DNA of 64,000 bases from Mikania micrantha (GCA_009363875.1 CM018698.1:53536067-53600066); one strand, 5' to 3'. Counted from the first letter of the stretch, positions 47,002 to 60,277 are shown. Notes: a model not told the origin generated them from the sequence alone. Translations and numbers: made by a program.

Positions 47002-48520
47002 TATAAAAAAACATTTTTTTTATTTATTAGTTAATTAAAAGTGACTTTTAAGTGTTAACATAAAAATACCAAATAGACCAAAAATGCCAAAAAAATGATT
47101 CATTTGTTTTGATGAAGTTTTTCTTTTATTAACACTCTATCTAATTTCAATTTTTAAAACTTAGAGATCTTAGTACCGAATATTGGTATCGTACTGGTAA
47201 CGGTACTTCATTTTCTCATATTTCGGTATCGGTACTAACCGTTATCAGTAAAACATCGAAAATTCCTGAATCGGTACCGGTACCGGTACCAGAATATATA
47301 TAGTTTTTGAATTTGAACTTAATTAAATACCAATTTAATTTTGTTTAAAATATATTTAACATCATGCGTTAAAACATTGTTATTCTTTTAATTACTAAAT
47401 ACAAAAAATACTATAAAAATCCAAAGGATGGTGCATTCGTATTTTCCAGTTCGCAATTCTTCGTTTTATAAACTTGATATTTCTTATAATTATGATAATA
47501 ATAACATCAATACTTTGAAGATTAATACATTTCATTTTTATCTCAACAAAAATTTTAAAAAGTGGTATAAAACCAGTAAAGCATCAAAAATACCGATGCT
47601 CTACCTATTCTTCTGTGTTGTTTTAGCATTTTTTTTATTCACTAAATAATTTTTTTGATTTACTTTTTTGTTTCATATATTAAAAGTACATAATTGTATT
47701 ATTTATTATTCTGTGTTTTCAGAAGCATGATTTTGAAAAACAAAAGTTTCATTTATTGTGTTATATGCATTCAATGTTTTAAAAATGATATTTTTATTCG
47801 GTATAGTTTACATTCAAGTCTTTTTGTAATATATACTTATTATTGTGTTTTATTCATTTAATTTTATAATATGTATTCATCATTGTTTTTATGTTTTGTT
47901 AAATAATTTTTTTTCATTGTTTTTTGCATAATATGTAAATGCATTGTTATTAATTTTATATGTTTTACATATTGAAAGTAAATAATTGTTTTATTTTATC
48001 AATTTTTTCTACAAGTACATTTTATAATACACGTATTCCAGGTTATTCTGTTATATGCATTCTTTATTTTGTTTTAAACTTTAAGTCATTGTGTTTTACA
48101 TTTGAATCATTCTATTATCTTGTTGTTGTTTTTAATGATATATAATTAAAAAAACAAGTGATTAAATTTTTTTCCTACTAATATCAATCATAAATAACTA
48201 TGCAAAACTAGCAAATTATATATCAACAAAAACAATTTTGTTACTTTCTATTAACTTTTTAATTTAAGTAAGATTTTAATGTGCATGTTTTATTTCGTTG
48301 TTTTATTAATATTTATTTATTTTTTTGGCATAAATCCGTTATACAAATTGATTTCTAACAAAAAGTAAAGGGGTCTGTTTAATATACACATAATGTACTA
48401 TGTAGAATTGTAGATGCGTTGAATACTTGAATCAGTTGTGTATCCACAAATACTGGTCATATAGTCTGTAAAATATGACAATGAATTTCTTAATACAATT
48501 ATATTAACCGTTACAAGAGT
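47002..48520. other. AT-rich; GGTACC-repeat remnant, no gene
   Basis: 47180-47295 contains CGGTACCGGTACCGGTACC and GGTATCGGTACT words, like the interior of hAT MITEs. The remainder is AT-rich; the 61- and 73-codon frames are low-complexity. Confidence 0.4.
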
Positions 48521-48802
48521 AAATTACATAAATCGTCCTTTATAATCACTCATTTTATGGATGACATCCTTAATTAAAAATAGTTTCATAAAACATTCTT
48601 AAAATGAAAATCTATAATGGAGTTCATCCTTAAAATTACATAAATCGTCCTTTAATTAAATTACATAAATCGTCTTTTATCTCAAGAGAAATGATGAAAT
48701 CCATTATAAATTATCATTTTAAATGATGATTTCTGTAACTATTTATAATAAAGGACGTCATCCATAAAATAAGTGACTATAAAGGACGATTTATGTAATT
48801 AA
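48521..48802. mobile_element. Hairpin MITE with ACATAAATCGTCCTTTA arms
   Basis: The left arm from 48522 (TTACATAAATCGTCCTTTAT, then TTTATGGATGACATCCTT) is the complement of the right arm ending near 48800. The terminal word is repeated twice more inside. Confidence 0.75.
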
Positions 48803-50329
48803 TTTATTATTGTAACAATTAGATCATTTTACAGTGAACAAAATTAATTTTTTTCTAAACTTTTCTAAAGTGACTATTTTACCCTTAATATTAAAAAACA
48901 ATATATGCAACTATGTTTAAAGTTAAAGGGTGAATTTTGTAAGTTACTATAAATAAATTTTAATTTCTTGTTTTCTTTTTTACATTTAATTCTTTTTCTT
49001 TTTTTTCGTTTTCTTTTATTCTTCTAAATATATTTTACGGTATAAATTTCTAAAACCTATTAGTTAGTTAATCAATTTATGTATTGGATTGTTAAAAATA
49101 TATTTATATTTATTTGTTTGTAATATGCTTACTTTCGTTTGTTTTTATTTTCTATTGCTTTCTCCTTAATTGTTATACTTAAAGACAAATTATTTTTTTA
49201 TTTTTTATAATTTTTATAACTAAAACTTATGATAATAAAAGGTTGTAATTAAATGATTAAATTATTTATAAGTAAATTATTTAATAATTTTATTATATTT
49301 TTTCCAACTAAAATTATTTAATCATTTTATTATAATAAGTTGTAGTTATAAAATTCATAAAAAAGGTAATTTGTTTATAGTATAACAATAAATGAGAAAA
49401 ACAATTAACAAAAACAAACGAAATTATATATATAATAAACAAATAAATTAAAACACATTTTTAATTTTCAAATAAATAAATTAATTAACTAAATAATAAG
49501 TTTTAGAAATTTATAAATAAAAAATATTGAAAAGAGAAAAGTAAAAGAAAAAAATAAAGCTAAAAAAGAAAACAAGAATTAAAATTCATTTATAATAACT
49601 TACAAAAAAGTCTTTTAACTCACTACTACAAAAACAGGTATTTGCTACGGTCAAATCCGTAGCAAATCCGTAGCTAACACTCATTTTGCTACGAACTTGT
49701 TACGGATTTGGTCCGTAGCTACAAGTCTCGTCGCAAAATTAATTTGCTATGAATTTTGCTACGAAAAATATTTTTGCAACCGTTTTAGATACAAAAAGAG
49801 ACGTCGCTACTTTAGATACGAATTTTGCTATGGAAATGTTAGCTACGGCTATCGCTACAAACTTTTAGCTACGGATTTTTAGCTATGGAATTTTGCTACG
49901 GATTTTTAGTTACCGATTTTGCTACCGATTATTTGCTATAGATTCTGCTATGAATTGGCTACAAAAATTTTCTACAATATTTGCTTCCGATTTTGCTGCA
50001 GAATTTAGCTACGGATTTTGCGACGAGTTTTTATTAGTTTTTAGCTACGAATTTAGCTACGCATTTTAAAGGTTTTCGCTATGAATTTAGCTACGGATTT
50101 ATACGAAAATTTTTAATATTTTCATTTTTTTTAAATATTTTTCATTTATTACCTGTAACAATATATTTAAAATTCAACAAATATATACAAATGATCCCAA
50201 ATATAGATATCTAAACCAAATAAAATAAATAGCCAACTAATCCAAATTTAGCATACAATTTAGATCCAAACCATCCAAAACAAAACTTTAATATTCGCAT
50301 TATAGCGTTTATCAACACAAACTCATATC

Positions 50330-53096
50330 TTAACTTGATGAAATGTTTTTTTGTTGGTTTTTCAGCAACAATTGAATCTTCTCGTTCATTTCAGCATATA
50401 ACCTTGCATTTTCTTCAATCTTCTCCATCATAGCTTGTTTCTCCACTTTATCTTGTTCAATTTGTTCTTTCAATCGTTGCACCTATAATTAATAGATATG
50501 ATTTATCAAGTGAGCCATGTTTAAAAACAAAATGACAGTTTTAAATAATAATAGCATCATTATTTATAACAGATTTCCAAGTTTTACGGTTATTTACTGA
50601 TAAATTTTTGTAATTCATCTACGGTTTCCTAAGTTTAATGTTAAACACGTGTAAGCCTTGACATTTAGTTATATCTCAAGCTGTATATCAAGTCCTATTA
50701 TTTGCTAACATGATGTAATCATGACTTTTTATTTAGTTAAAGCCTACCTTGTGTCAAACACAAAATATTTTATTTTTTTAATTTTTTATTTTTGAAAAAA
50801 TTGGTTTAAATTTAAATACGAATAGAATAGAAGTGAAATATGATGTAGCCACTAACCTTCTTAGCATAGCATACATGCATATACATATAAATATTTACAA
50901 GAGTTCATTTTAAGTAAAATTTGTATGCTAAAAAAACAATATTTTATAAACGAAATGTTTCAACCCACAGTTATTTTTATCAAAATATATTCTGACCCGA
51001 ACCCAGTTGAGATTTTAGATTAAAATGATCTATCCTTATTCAAAGTCATCCTACCAAAATCCGTCTAACCTGCTACCATCCAACCTGCCTAGTTTTTAGG
51101 CCTACTACTAAATATAACCTAATATAAGTTCATACACACTACAAATAAATATAACTTAATATACACCAATCTAATTAAATAACCCACTAATACTCTTTAG
51201 TAAAATATAACCCATACCTCATCACTTCTCCTCGGTGGATTCGAACTCTCGGTACTCGGCATTGATGGTGCACCCGTCATCACGACATATGGGTCAACAA
51301 TTTTGCTACTCCCATACATTCTACCCTTTTTTTTTCCCATGTGGCTTGTAACCATAAATCCATATCAAATTATGGGTCTAAGTCATCATCCTCTGCGTTT
51401 TTCTCCTTAAGATATTCCTTATATGTTTCCTGTGACAAGATCAGAAAATGTATTCATACTCACACATGTAATAATGGTTGTTGATTTCTACTAAAAATAC
51501 ATATATATGTAATAACAACTATCGATTTCTAGCTGGGTTCAATGTTATATAAATTCATATGTGATGTTGATCCTAGGGTATAGAAATCTGAATGGTGATG
51601 TATATATAGGTAACAAACAAATATTTATGTTCCTCTGGTCATAATAAATCGGTCATTGCCAAATGAATAATTAATAAAACTATTATTGATGGTAATTTTG
51701 AGTAACCATATTGTGTATTATGTTGATAACTAGTATATGAAGAAAAATAAAAAAGCTGCAATATGGGATGCATTTGATCAAAGTAAGTGGTTTGGGGGGT
51801 TTACACACTAAGAAGACTTACATAAGACTCGCGTGCCCTTGAGTCAACCCAAGTCACATTATGCTCATGATCAGTCCCTTCCATATCATTGACTTCTTTA
51901 GAACCATCCCCAACCGATCCACTAAGACCTTCCAATCTATCTAGGGGTCTTGACCCTTTCTTTGCATGTGTTTGTAACCAATACTCATCAAAACTAGCAC
52001 GACGCTTCAAAGTTTTATCCTGCAATATTCATTTTTATAAATTAATAATAAAATGTAATACTAAAGTAGATTATTTGTAAATTAGTACAACTTAATATTT
52101 CTTACCAAGTTATGCCTAACCGTGACAAAGCTCTTTGAGCCAAGTGTATGCCTTCCACCTTTTGCTTTCTTTCTGTTATCAATGTTTATGCAAGACTTAC
52201 CTTTCCATGAATTGGTATTCCAAGAGTTAACTAGAGTTGTCCAAGACTCTTGACTAATCCAATGTGGCTTAAATGGAATAATGACACTCAAGTCATCCCT
52301 AACTTCTATTCCCTCTTGGATCGCAAGGGCCTTGGCTTTATTACGAGCTCTCATCAATAAATCAGGGAACTTTCCCTTAATGCATGTCTCCCAGCAAGAA
52401 TAAATTAAGGAGTTACATTCTTCTTCCCACACATAGTATTTCTATTAAAAAAACATGAATTAATAACACATTCTTTATGAAGTAATTATTTAGAAATGTA
52501 TCATAAGTACTCACTTGAAAACGCTCAAACATGCGTTCACGATGATGGAAAGGAACTTCTTTCCATCCTTGCCACGGACCTGACCACATAGATTTCAAAA
52601 TGGAACCAATGGTTCGAGAAACCTTATCTTGAATATTAAATCTACAAAACAAAAACAATATGACATGATTAACATTAGTGTTAATCTTGAATTTACATAA
52701 AGATAGAATGTTAACATACATAAACTTACTCATCATGTTCAACCCAAATCCAAATGCGGTTTTCGAATGTAGGTGGTTGGGCTGGAATATTAGGACCCCG
52801 CCCATGAGGAACAACCAGCTCATCATCATCACTAGCCTCGTGATGAGAGTGATTTGCTTCTGAAGTTAGTCGTCCACCATTGTCCATAGTATTGTGACCA
52901 CCACCTTGACCTCTACCACCTCCTATAGAAGCTATAATTTCTACAACAAAAACAAGCATATTAATATTTAGAATAATTTTTATATAAGTGTTAGTAAATA
53001 TTATTAATATTTATGCATCCAAAGTTGTTTACCATTTTCCGTACCACCGTGACCGCTTCCTCGACCTCTACCACCTCGTGATGATCCGCGTGCCAT
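50330..53096 (-). pseudogene. TNP1-like protein of the CACTA element, seven exons
   Basis: Exons by splice signals: 53033-53096, 52730-52940, 52515-52641, 52106-52441, 51822-52019, 51218-51429, 50330-50482. Frames join correctly through the first five junctions. The product starts MARGSSRGGRGRGSGHGG, continues with an acidic region and a domain with IGSILKSMWSGPWQGWKEVP, VWEEECNSLIYSCWE and HWISQESWTTLVNSW, then RRASFDEYWLQTHAKKGSR; this is the plant En/Spm (Transposase_24) type. The last exon is a coiled coil (EKQAMMEKIEENARLYAEM). Exon 6 has a TAA after DDDLDP and a 1-nt frame change in an A9 run. TNP1 proteins bind subterminal repeats; here the gene is probably inactive unless exon 6 is skipped or spliced differently. 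Confidence 0.8.
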
Positions 53097-53289
53097 TGTT
53101 TCTACAACAAAAACAAACCTATTAACATACACAAGAACTGTTGTATAATAAAATTAGTAAAATTATCATTAATATTCATAAGAACCATACATGAAAAAAT
53201 TAGTAAAAAATCACTAACCATATATTCTACGTTATATATGTACCATTAACAACAAACTAACTAATCTGAATCCTCATCTTCAAATTCTT

Positions 53290-53766
53290 CTAATCTTCAA
53301 ATTCTTCCACATCGTCATAAGTTAAATTAGTGTCGTCAAGATAAATTTCTTCATTATCGTCATCATTTGTATCATTTACTTCTTCAACTAAGTGTTCTTG
53401 TACATGAGTAACTGGGAGAACATCATCGGTTACCGTACATACTAACCTTTCATTCTCTTGAAAGAAATGCTCCTCATCTTCATTTTCCTCATCATGTATA
53501 TCAGTTGCATCTTCATCTAGTTCATAAACTCCCCTCGGTGCTGTTTTGACAACAGCCCACCAGTCTTTTAATCCTTTATCCTTTGAAGGATATGGAGTAT
53601 AATAAACTTGTTGTGCTTGTGATGCTAGGATATAAGGGTCATCAACGCATCCTATTGACTTGGGTTTAACATCAACCATATTAGTCTTCGGGTCCATCCT
53701 TACACCTTTCACAGGATCGAACCATGTACATTTAAACAAAACAACCACACATCTTCCTAAATGCAC
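53290..53766 (-). pseudogene. TNP2 transposase C-terminal remnant (DUF4216-type)
   Basis: Open for 159 codons without an ATG at its beginning (first codon GTG inside a larger lost frame). It contains VVLFKCTWFDPV, GVRMDP, IGCVDDPYILASQAQQVYYT and DWWAVVKTAPRGVYEL, the conserved region near the end of TNP2-type transposases, followed by a long acidic tail. The catalytic part that should precede it is deleted: subterminal repeats begin directly upstream. The 3' end has a 15-bp tandem duplication (GAAGAATTTGAAGAT) that brings the stop forward. Confidence 0.8.
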
Positions 53767-55527
53767 TTTGATCAGAAATTACATGAGTAAAAACCTTTAA
53801 ACCACATTATTAAAATCGTAATTAAATCACTAAATTACTTTCAACTTTGCTTAAATTTTTTGTTTCAGGATTTTCCAACAGATTTCCTATTAATTTTATT
53901 GAATATTATCAGTTATCTTCTAATGTATATTTTTAATTTTTGCTGCGGATTTTGCTAAGAAATTTGTTATAGAATATATGAAGATATTTTAATTATTATT
54001 TGATTGCTTACATTTCATTTTTGCTATGAACTTTGTTATGAATTTTATTAAATTGTTTTTCTATAATTATTTATTTATTGGTCTTGCTACGGATTTTGCA
54101 ATTATATTTTTGGTTATTTTTTCAATATTTATTTTATGATTTTGCTACCGATTTAAAAAATATATATATGTTTTAAGTATTTATTTTAGTAATTTTGCTA
54201 TAATTTTTATTAAGTTATTTTTTAAAATGTATATTTTATCAATTGGGCTACATATTTTGCAAGGGTTTTCTGTTTCCTACGAAATATCCATAACTAAATC
54301 GTAGTGGAATATGATCGTAGCAAATTAGTAGCTAATACGTGGCAAAGATGTTACAAAAATTTTAATTTTTTTATTGATTTTGCTACGAATTTTGCAATAC
54401 TATTTTCGTAATTTTCTAAATTAATATTTTTTTTTTATTTTGATACGAATTTTGCTACCGATATCCATAGCTAAATCGCAATGAAATGTTACCGTAGCTA
54501 ATTCATAGCTAATTGGTAGAAAAGCTACGACAAAATTTTTCCGTAACAAATTTGCTATAGATTTTGCTACGGATATTATTAAGTTTTTTTTTATATTTAT
54601 TTTCTTAATTTTGCTACGAATTTTTGCTACTGATTTTCTCAAATTATTTTTTATGTACCTAATTTTTCAATTTTGCTACGGATTTTACTACGGATTTTAT
54701 TAAGTTATTTTTTAAGTAGTTATTTTATCAATTTTGCTACGAATTTTGCTACGGTTTTTGTTTGCTACGGAATATCCGTAGCAAAATCGTAACGAAATAT
54801 GACCGTAACTAATTCGTAGCTAATCCGTAGCAAAGTTGCGACAAAATTTTTCCGTAGCAAAATTCCGTAGTAGATACATGTTTTTGTAGTAGTGACTTTA
54901 GACATAGTTACATATTTCATACTTTAATTGTAAGGTTGAAATAGTCATTTTAGAAAAATTAACATAAAAGTTAACTTTGTTTATTGTATAAGCTAAATGT
55001 TACAAAACATAAAAATAAAAGATGTATAACGTAATTATTAAAATTGAAGAATTAAATCCGTAATCTGATATATACATTAATGACTTTCTATGTAATTTTC
55101 TCTAAAATATATTACTGATTTAGGGACATACTAAACAGTATAAATAATATGTTAAAATATATTTAAAATTTAGTTGTTTTAAGGGCGTGTTGGACAATAT
55201 AAATTTATTTTTTGCTCATTTAAAATAATTATCTATAATTTATTAAATACACCAATTAATTCATATAATACAAAAATATATACTTCTTTAAGATGTCGAA
55301 CGTGGGAGCTTTCCTCTTATAAAGAGGGCTAAATCATATAAATTTCTAAAAATGAAAATGAAAAAATGAACCAATATGACCCCAAATCTATATTACGTTT
55401 TTAATCAAAATATGATGATAAAAACTAGACCATGTGTTTGTATATTAAAGACCTAATTGAGTTGAAAAAAGCGTTAAAATCTAATGCGAAGCTCAAATAT
55501 ATTTTTTGTGTGTTTATATATATATTA

Positions 55528-55956
55528 CTAGGTCAATACCCAGTGTATTACACGTGTTAAATAAAAAAATAACAAATATTCAATAATTATACGATTAATA
55601 GTTTATATATATAGTTTAATACATAAGTAATAAAATAATAATATTATTTATTTAAACACTAAGTTTATTAAAGTTTCTTTTTTGAATATTTCGTTTTGAA
55701 AAACAATTATTGAAAATTTTATATTTCATAATAATTTTGATTCTAAAAAAAATGTACCCTTTAAAATTAATATATTTTTTAATGCGTTAAAAACCTTTTA
55801 TAATAAAAAAATGTATAAAAGTATATGTAATATTTAATATTGTTATTATTGAATATGAGTGCATTTAATAGGAGAGAGAAGTAGAAAAATTTTATGAGGA
55901 TGGTCTAAGTTAGTGACATGTGGCACATTTTATTTTGATTTATTAGTATAGATAGA
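55528..55956 (-). mobile_element. Non-autonomous Helitron
   Basis: Minus 5' end TCTATCTATACTAATAAATC at 55956, 3' end hairpin (CACGTGTAATACACTG) and GACCTAG at 55528. CCACATGTCAC motif near the 5' end. The stretch 55013-55527 before it has no recognised feature. Confidence 0.75.
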
Positions 55957-56601
55957 CTAGGTGTATTACACGGATTGAATAAAAAAAATATAACAAATAG
56001 TTACTATGGCTTCTAGCCTAATGGTTACCCCCTTGACCTCCCTATGGGAGGTATTGTTTTGAATCCGGGCTGAGGCATATTTGCTGAAGCAAGGTCAGAG
56101 GGTTTACCCAGTTGTGGGGTTCCCCCTAGGGTGGGCTCGGGCATACGTCCCAAAGCGTCAAATCCGAGGGGACGGTTGAAATCACGTCTTGGATGTCGTT
56201 GTACCAAGCCGTTCAAAAAAAAAGATGATTTTTGTATATGATATATGATTAAAGTTTAATATATTAAATGCTTTAAGTAATAAAATAATAATATTATTTT
56301 TTAAATACTAAGTTTTTCAAAATTTGCTCTTTAAATATTATATTTTAAAAAATTGTTTTTTGAAATTTCTCAATTTTATAATAATTTGGTTTTTCTAAAT
56401 TTGTTTTAATGTTAATGAATTTTTTACTGTATCAAAAAACTTTTTTTAATTTAAAAAAGTATAAAAATTATATTCAATATTTAATATTATTATTTAATAT
56501 GTGATGCATTTAATATTAAAAAGAAGCGGGAAATTAAAAGTGAGATTATTTAGAAAGATGACATATGTTATATAAAACCTTTATTTATTATAATAGATAG
56601 A
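55957..56601 (-). mobile_element. Non-autonomous Helitron joined to the previous one, with a SINE inside
   Basis: Its 3' CTAG occupies 55957-55960, directly touching the TC start of the neighbour. The 5' end TCTATCTATTATAATAAATA is at 56601 (or 56597). A SINE interrupts it. Confidence 0.7.
56009..56222 (+). mobile_element. tRNA-derived SINE, same family as 44243
   Basis: A box TAGCCTAATGG at 56014, altered B box TTTTGAATCC, same body and GCCGTTCAAAAAAAAA tail. High identity to the 44243 copy suggests recent activity of the family. Confidence 0.88.
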
Positions 56602-56813
56602 ATACATTATAAGAAAAATCTTAAAAGAAAATAAGATTACCTTGTATAAAGATATCTTGAATTAATTAACTTGATATTTTGCATATCGTCAACACCCCTG
56701 GCATAAAGATATAAATTAATTAATTTGATATTTTTGCAAATCATAAAACGGCAAGAATTAGTCAATACGTAAGATTCGTATCAAAATCTCTAGATAACTT
56801 TTTCTTTATCATT

Positions 56814-57072
56814 TGGCTTATAGTTTAGTGGTACTCCTTAACCACCAGTAATAGGAGGTCTTGGGTTCGAGTCTCGCCTAGAGCAAAAAAAAGTGTTATG
56901 GGTGAGCTAGGGGGTTTTCTCAGTGTGAGTTTCCTTCTAGATGGTGTGGCGGTTCCTCGATTCGGCACTCGCCAACGCCCGGCTTTAAATGCTTCCGGGG
57001 GTTGGTAGCAGTCTGTGGTCGCAACGCGTGGGTTGTTGGGTCCGAGGACTCGTTTAGCTGTTCAAAAAAAAA
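56814..57072 (+). mobile_element. tRNA-derived SINE, second family
   Basis: A box TAGTTTAGTGG at 56821, B box GGGTTCGAGTCTC at 56864. The 3' end is AGCTGTTCAAAAAAAAAAA. Body unlike the 44243 family except for the shared GTTCA-polyA tail. Confidence 0.82.
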
Positions 57073-57077
57073 AAGAT

Positions 57078-57320
57078 AACTTTTTTTTTGAACGGAGAAG
57101 GTCTCAATCATGTGAACCCACTGTTTCCAGACCATGTCACCAAGGTCTAGTAACCTAGACCTCCCATGAGCCACCATAACCACCCTAGAAGGAAACTCCG
57201 CTGGAAAAACCCCCTGACCCACTTCATACCCCTATTTTGCTGCGGGAGAAATTTGAACCCAAGACCTCCCATTTGGAAGAATCTTGGGGTACCATTGAGG
57301 TAATGCCTCATTGGTAAAAT
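57078..57320 (-). mobile_element. tRNA-derived SINE, reverse orientation
   Basis: On minus, TACCTCAATGGTACC is the A box and GGGTTCAAATTTCTC the B box, with a tail at 57078-57092 (T-run on plus, then GAACG). It is tail-to-tail with the SINE before it; the two 3' parts share inverted sequence around CTAGAAGGAAACTC. Confidence 0.78.
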
Positions 57321-57812
57321 CTCTAGATAACTATCAAGGCGATTGAAAATACAAAAAATAAATAATAATTATTAAAAATTTACATACAATAAAATCCGAT
57401 ATATTATGATATGTTAAAAGTAATAAGTAAATATTACTATTTTTTAAACATTTTATCAAAAGTTTTATTTTTTGAACATTTTATTTTAAAATCGGTTTTT
57501 TAAAATAAGATTATTACTAATTTCTCCTTCATAACTTTCAAAATTATATATTTCCCAATGATATGAATTTTCAACGCATAATATATAATGATCTTAAACC
57601 ATCATTTGTGAAAATATGTAATTATGTAAGTTAAGAAGAGGAAAATTTGTAAATAACTTTTGAAAAAATATCATCTGTAATAAATATCTCATTGTTTTAG
57701 AAATTTAAGTGTTAAATTATTTTTTATGTTTTTATAATTTTTGCATAAGATATTTATTTTTTAGAAAGACTAGTTTTTCAAAAATTTGCTATACAGAAAT
57801 TCATATATTTTG

Positions 57813-60277
57813 TGTGAGGCCCTCTTTTCCGGGCGACCCCACGTACGTTGGTCTCGTCATAACACATAGCTCTTAAACTAAAAATTTTCATAGATAGCAG
57901 TGGAATTTAAAACATAGTTCGTCAAACATGGAATAATGTCTTAATTAAAACATAATTGATTGCCAATGCCACCGGACTCTCTTTATCTGAATGCCCAAGC
58001 TCCTTGCCTTCTCTGACCATAGCTTAACCTGACATACATGTTAAATTAAGTCAGCTTACGCTGGTGAGTTCTAGTTTTTCATAAAAATAAAATCTTTACA
58101 GTACATAAAACATTAGCATTCGCTGTTGGCCAAAGTCAACAGTCTCAATCACCCTAAACATAACACATTTCATATACATAACATACATGACATCATAACA
58201 TCAATCATACGGCGAAGGAACTTCACCGTCAACGGCTGACCTGAAGTCAGACAGGCTTGTGCGGCACAAGACTCTATAACTATCAACCCGCAGCTGATAA
58301 CTCATGCATGCATAAGATTTCTTTAACTGTCAACCGAAGTTGACATCTCGTACCGGTACAAAACTTCTTTACATAAATCATTCATACATCACATATACGT
58401 ATTCATAACACACATTCATTCACATCATCAAAACCGTTGTCCTCATCATATCCACTGTCTTTAACAGTGGGCTTATACCGGCATAAGACTCCATACTTAC
58501 CCAATAACAAATACTGGAGCTACCATGCTTACCAAGTAACAAGTACTGGAGCTACCATGCTTACCCAGTAACAAGTACTGGAGCTACCATACTTACCCCA
58601 TACGAATATGGGAGCTACGTCATACTCATCCCGTAACAAGTACGGAAATAACCATACATACCCAGTTATAGTCATGGTTGACTCTCATACCCGGTTATAG
58701 TCGTGGTTGACTCTCATATCCAGTTATAGTCCTGGTTGACTCTCATTCATTCATCTTCCTATAACACGTATAGGAACATCATTCCTTCATCATTCATGAC
58801 ACACTAGCGTCATATGATCATTCATCGTATTCATCATAACATCATAACATTTCATGCCAGTCTCTTATCATCATGACGTCATCACATTGTCTTAATATCT
58901 TAGGAATCATCATATTATGTCATGCCAGTATCATTTCGTCATACTATCATAACATCCTAGCAATGAATATACATCATGCTATCATCATATCATCAGATCA
59001 TACATTCTGGCATTCATGAACTTTTCATACTAGCATCTTATCATCATAGCATTCTTCCCTAGCAGCAATGACACATATCATATCATACATCTCATGCTAG
59101 CATCTTTATCATCATATCATCACTTACATGTTACAATAGAACCTATTCCTCGTATCCCACATCATACCTTCATCCTAGCAGTCTAGGATTTCATCATAGC
59201 TTAACATATGTAATCATCCTCATAGCGTGTTATCATACCTCTCATCCTCATGTCTTACTAATATGAACACATCATACTTAGCATATCATCATGTACAAAT
59301 CATATTAACACATTAACACGCATACATAGTCATGGCATATCATTATTCATTTATCATCATCTTAAGCACATAACATCACGAACATAACGTTAAGCATGTA
59401 TGCCAGCCCAAAACATTAAACATGAAAATAGGGCGTCTAGAACTCACCTGATGTCTCACGGTAGCGAGATCACTCACAACTGGTGCTAATGGTATAGTCC
59501 TGCATTAGTTTACGTATAATATGTTATATACGTTTTAACATACTGATTAAATCTTTTCTGAACGTCCAATGTCAAAGACATTGCCTTAATAACCATCAAA
59601 TCGTTAATGTTGTTGATTATCAAGCTAAAACAGTCTCTATACAGTTTAATGGCTTAGGAATGATCAATCCTTGTTATTGATTGTGATTAGTTTGAAACAC
59701 TTGGATTTAACCTTGCATATCAAAATTAATCAAACTAATCACCTACCTTGTCATAATCAAATGGTTTAAACCACTATAACCATTGTTATGATTCCATGCA
59801 AACCGGGCATTACAACGGCTCAAAACAAGGATTTTTCCATTAACAGTTCGAGTTTCTCGTTTATAATCAATCCTAGCCATCATCTAGGCAATAATCAACA
59901 ACCCTAACTATATCATCACGTTCAAAAACAAGATTTAATCAATCATAATCAATCTAGAAGGTTAAAGTGAACCGTTACCTATTCAGACGGAGTTCTGCGG
60001 TTAAAACGATGATCCGGGCTTGCAGAAACGTTCCCTGGTGCGATCTAAACCTTGAGAAGCCTTCAAAATTGAAGATTTGATGGATTGGAAGTGGGTTTTT
60101 CGTGGTTGGTGGCTGGAACACTGAATGGAAGATAGAAAATAAGTTTCTTGATGCAAATATGATCTTTTAATCCCATTTTCCAGCCGCCTCACCTGTCGCG
60201 TACCGCGACAAGGAGCAAAACAAGGCTTCGCGTACCGCGAAGAAATCCGAAGGAATCAGATATTTTTCGACCATCGC
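57813..60277 (-). mobile_element. Truncated Ty3-type LTR (LTR-A)
   Basis: On the minus strand it ends GGCCTCACA at 57813. 59430-60277 is homologous to 61065-62190 of LTR-B (shared AATGTCAAAGACATTGC, TAATCAATCCTAGCCATCAT, TCCCTGGTGCGATC). Its first ~240 bases, as judged from LTR-B, are missing at 60277, exactly where LTR-B ends. It holds two tandem arrays and two TCGCGTACCGCGA modules. No coding. Confidence 0.7.
58490..58745. repeat. Two tandem arrays in LTR-A (32-bp and 29-bp units)
   Basis: About four 32-bp units with AGTAACAAGTACTGGAGCTA at 58490-58630, then three 29-bp units with CAGTTATAGTCATGGTTGAC at 58655-58745. The next 600 bases are rich in TCAT. Confidence 0.85.

Larger units (their letters stand above)
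49621..54894 (-). mobile_element. CACTA (En/Spm) element, internally deleted
   Basis: Ends CACTACTACAAAAACAGG and its inverse (ATGTTTTTGTAGTAGTG), flanked by ACT on both sides (49618-49620, 54895-54897), the 3-bp duplication of CACTA elements. Subterminal arrays of GCTACGGATTTTGCTACG-type repeats at 49640-50110 and 53935-54870. It carries a TNP1-like gene and only the last part of TNP2, so it cannot supply its own transposase. Confidence 0.92.
48805..55012. mobile_element. Large hairpin element interrupted by a CACTA element
   Basis: Left arm 48805-49280 pairs with 49290-49620 joined to 54898-55012. The words ACTTTAAACATAGTTGCATAT (left, complement) and ACTTTAGACATAGTTACATAT (right, after removing the CACTA element and one ACT) show the join exactly. 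Without the insertion the element is about 0.93 kb. No coding. Confidence 0.8.
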
